From contig NZ_ATYR01000010.1 of NCBI RefSeq assembly GCF_000427785.1, forward strand, positions 124,001-188,000: 64,000 nucleotides of DNA, given 5' to 3'. A program made the translations under genes and the position numbers. Below are positions 63,905-64,000 of this stretch, one piece after another (within the stretch, counting starts at the first letter, position 1; each line of letters opens with the position of its first letter). This DNA comes from Massilia alkalitolerans DSM 17462. Its GTDB lineage: Bacteria > Pseudomonadota > Gammaproteobacteria > Burkholderiales > Burkholderiaceae_D. Under the pieces are notes generated by a model that was given only the letters and a program-made list of their open reading frames with translations, was not told where the DNA came from and searched no databases.

Positions 63905-64000
63905 TGCTTGCTGCCTTCGGCGGGCGCCGTGGTACGGCGCGGCGCGATGATCAGGGTGCCGCGGCCGCCGCCCACCTTGCTCTGGCCGGTAGGATCGTTG
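63901..64000 (-). CDS. lptA: LptA C-terminal fragment (partial)
   Basis: Only the last 32 residues are in the window ([20 protein letters not shown]..., ending EGSKQ). The position directly before lptB with an ATGA overlap and the Gly/basic tail fit the periplasmic LPS bridge protein LptA, whose gene precedes lptB in most proteobacteria. Confidence 0.8.

Overview
The window is high-GC chromosomal DNA from a betaproteobacterium, most likely an Oxalobacteraceae member close to Massilia. This rests on gene order and protein character (FmdB-like/DUF502/aspS/NUDIX, ubiE/Tim44-like/ubiJ/ubiB, lptA-lptB-rpoN-hpf, ptsN-hprK-rapZ, a FadB with reversed domain order); no database search was possible. 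No rRNA, tRNA, phage, integrase or IS element was seen.

Layout. 1-1142: a partial effector-binding-domain gene and a secreted DUF2807 protein. 1157-7405: arsenic resistance, with arsR-arsC-arsB-arsH-DUF4326 leftward and, divergently, a flavoprotein, an MFS transporter and a second ArsR-type regulator. 7416-9072: OsmC-like protein and a fosmidomycin-type MFS pump. 9157-17243: a carbohydrate locus (DUF2264, GH105-like lipoprotein, BNR-type lipoprotein, divergent GH35 beta-galactosidase), then MarC and a porin. 17245-24399: a leftward beta-oxidation operon (TetR, acyl-CoA dehydrogenase, FadB-like, thiolase, enoyl-CoA hydratase). 24686-29583: DUF819 membrane protein, EEP-clsB-S4 operon, a small unknown protein and a NUDIX hydrolase. 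29691-37536: aspS, DUF502, zinc-ribbon protein, a TPMT-type methyltransferase and the ubiquinone genes ubiB, ubiJ, ubiE with a Tim44-like protein. 37687-41476: a hybrid histidine kinase and a sigma-54 activator. 41822-47348: a five-gene locus resembling a divergent Fap functional-amyloid system. 47564-56140: cold-shock protein, DUF971, HIT, a 1335-residue FAD/Fe-S oxidoreductase, transglutaminase, YqaA-like protein and ilvA. 56304-64000: queF, ptsN-hprK-rapZ, an enoyl-CoA hydratase-family gene, hpf, rpoN, lptB and the end of lptA.

The most interesting region is 40142-47348. A sigma-54 activator with a GAFTGA motif and a degenerate receiver domain precedes a 345-base spacer that holds paired dyads, a perfect IHF consensus and a GG-N10-GC sigma-54 promoter. 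Downstream lies a 766-residue secreted, cysteine-free, Asn/Ser/Thr/Asp- then Gly/Ala-rich repeat protein, a strong intrinsic terminator, then a small secreted protein, a C39-type peptidase (FapD-like), another small secreted protein and an outer-membrane barrel with an N-terminal coiled coil (FapF-like). The two small secreted proteins and the repeat protein end in related hydrophobic Gln/Asn motifs. The sigma factor needed to read this promoter, RpoN, is encoded about 15 kb downstream.

Other signals are two families of inverted-pair REP-like repeats, several strong palindromes in promoter regions (ars, ilvA, ptsN, the hydratase gene at 61080), and a structured intergenic segment with an orphan terminator at 32735-32870.
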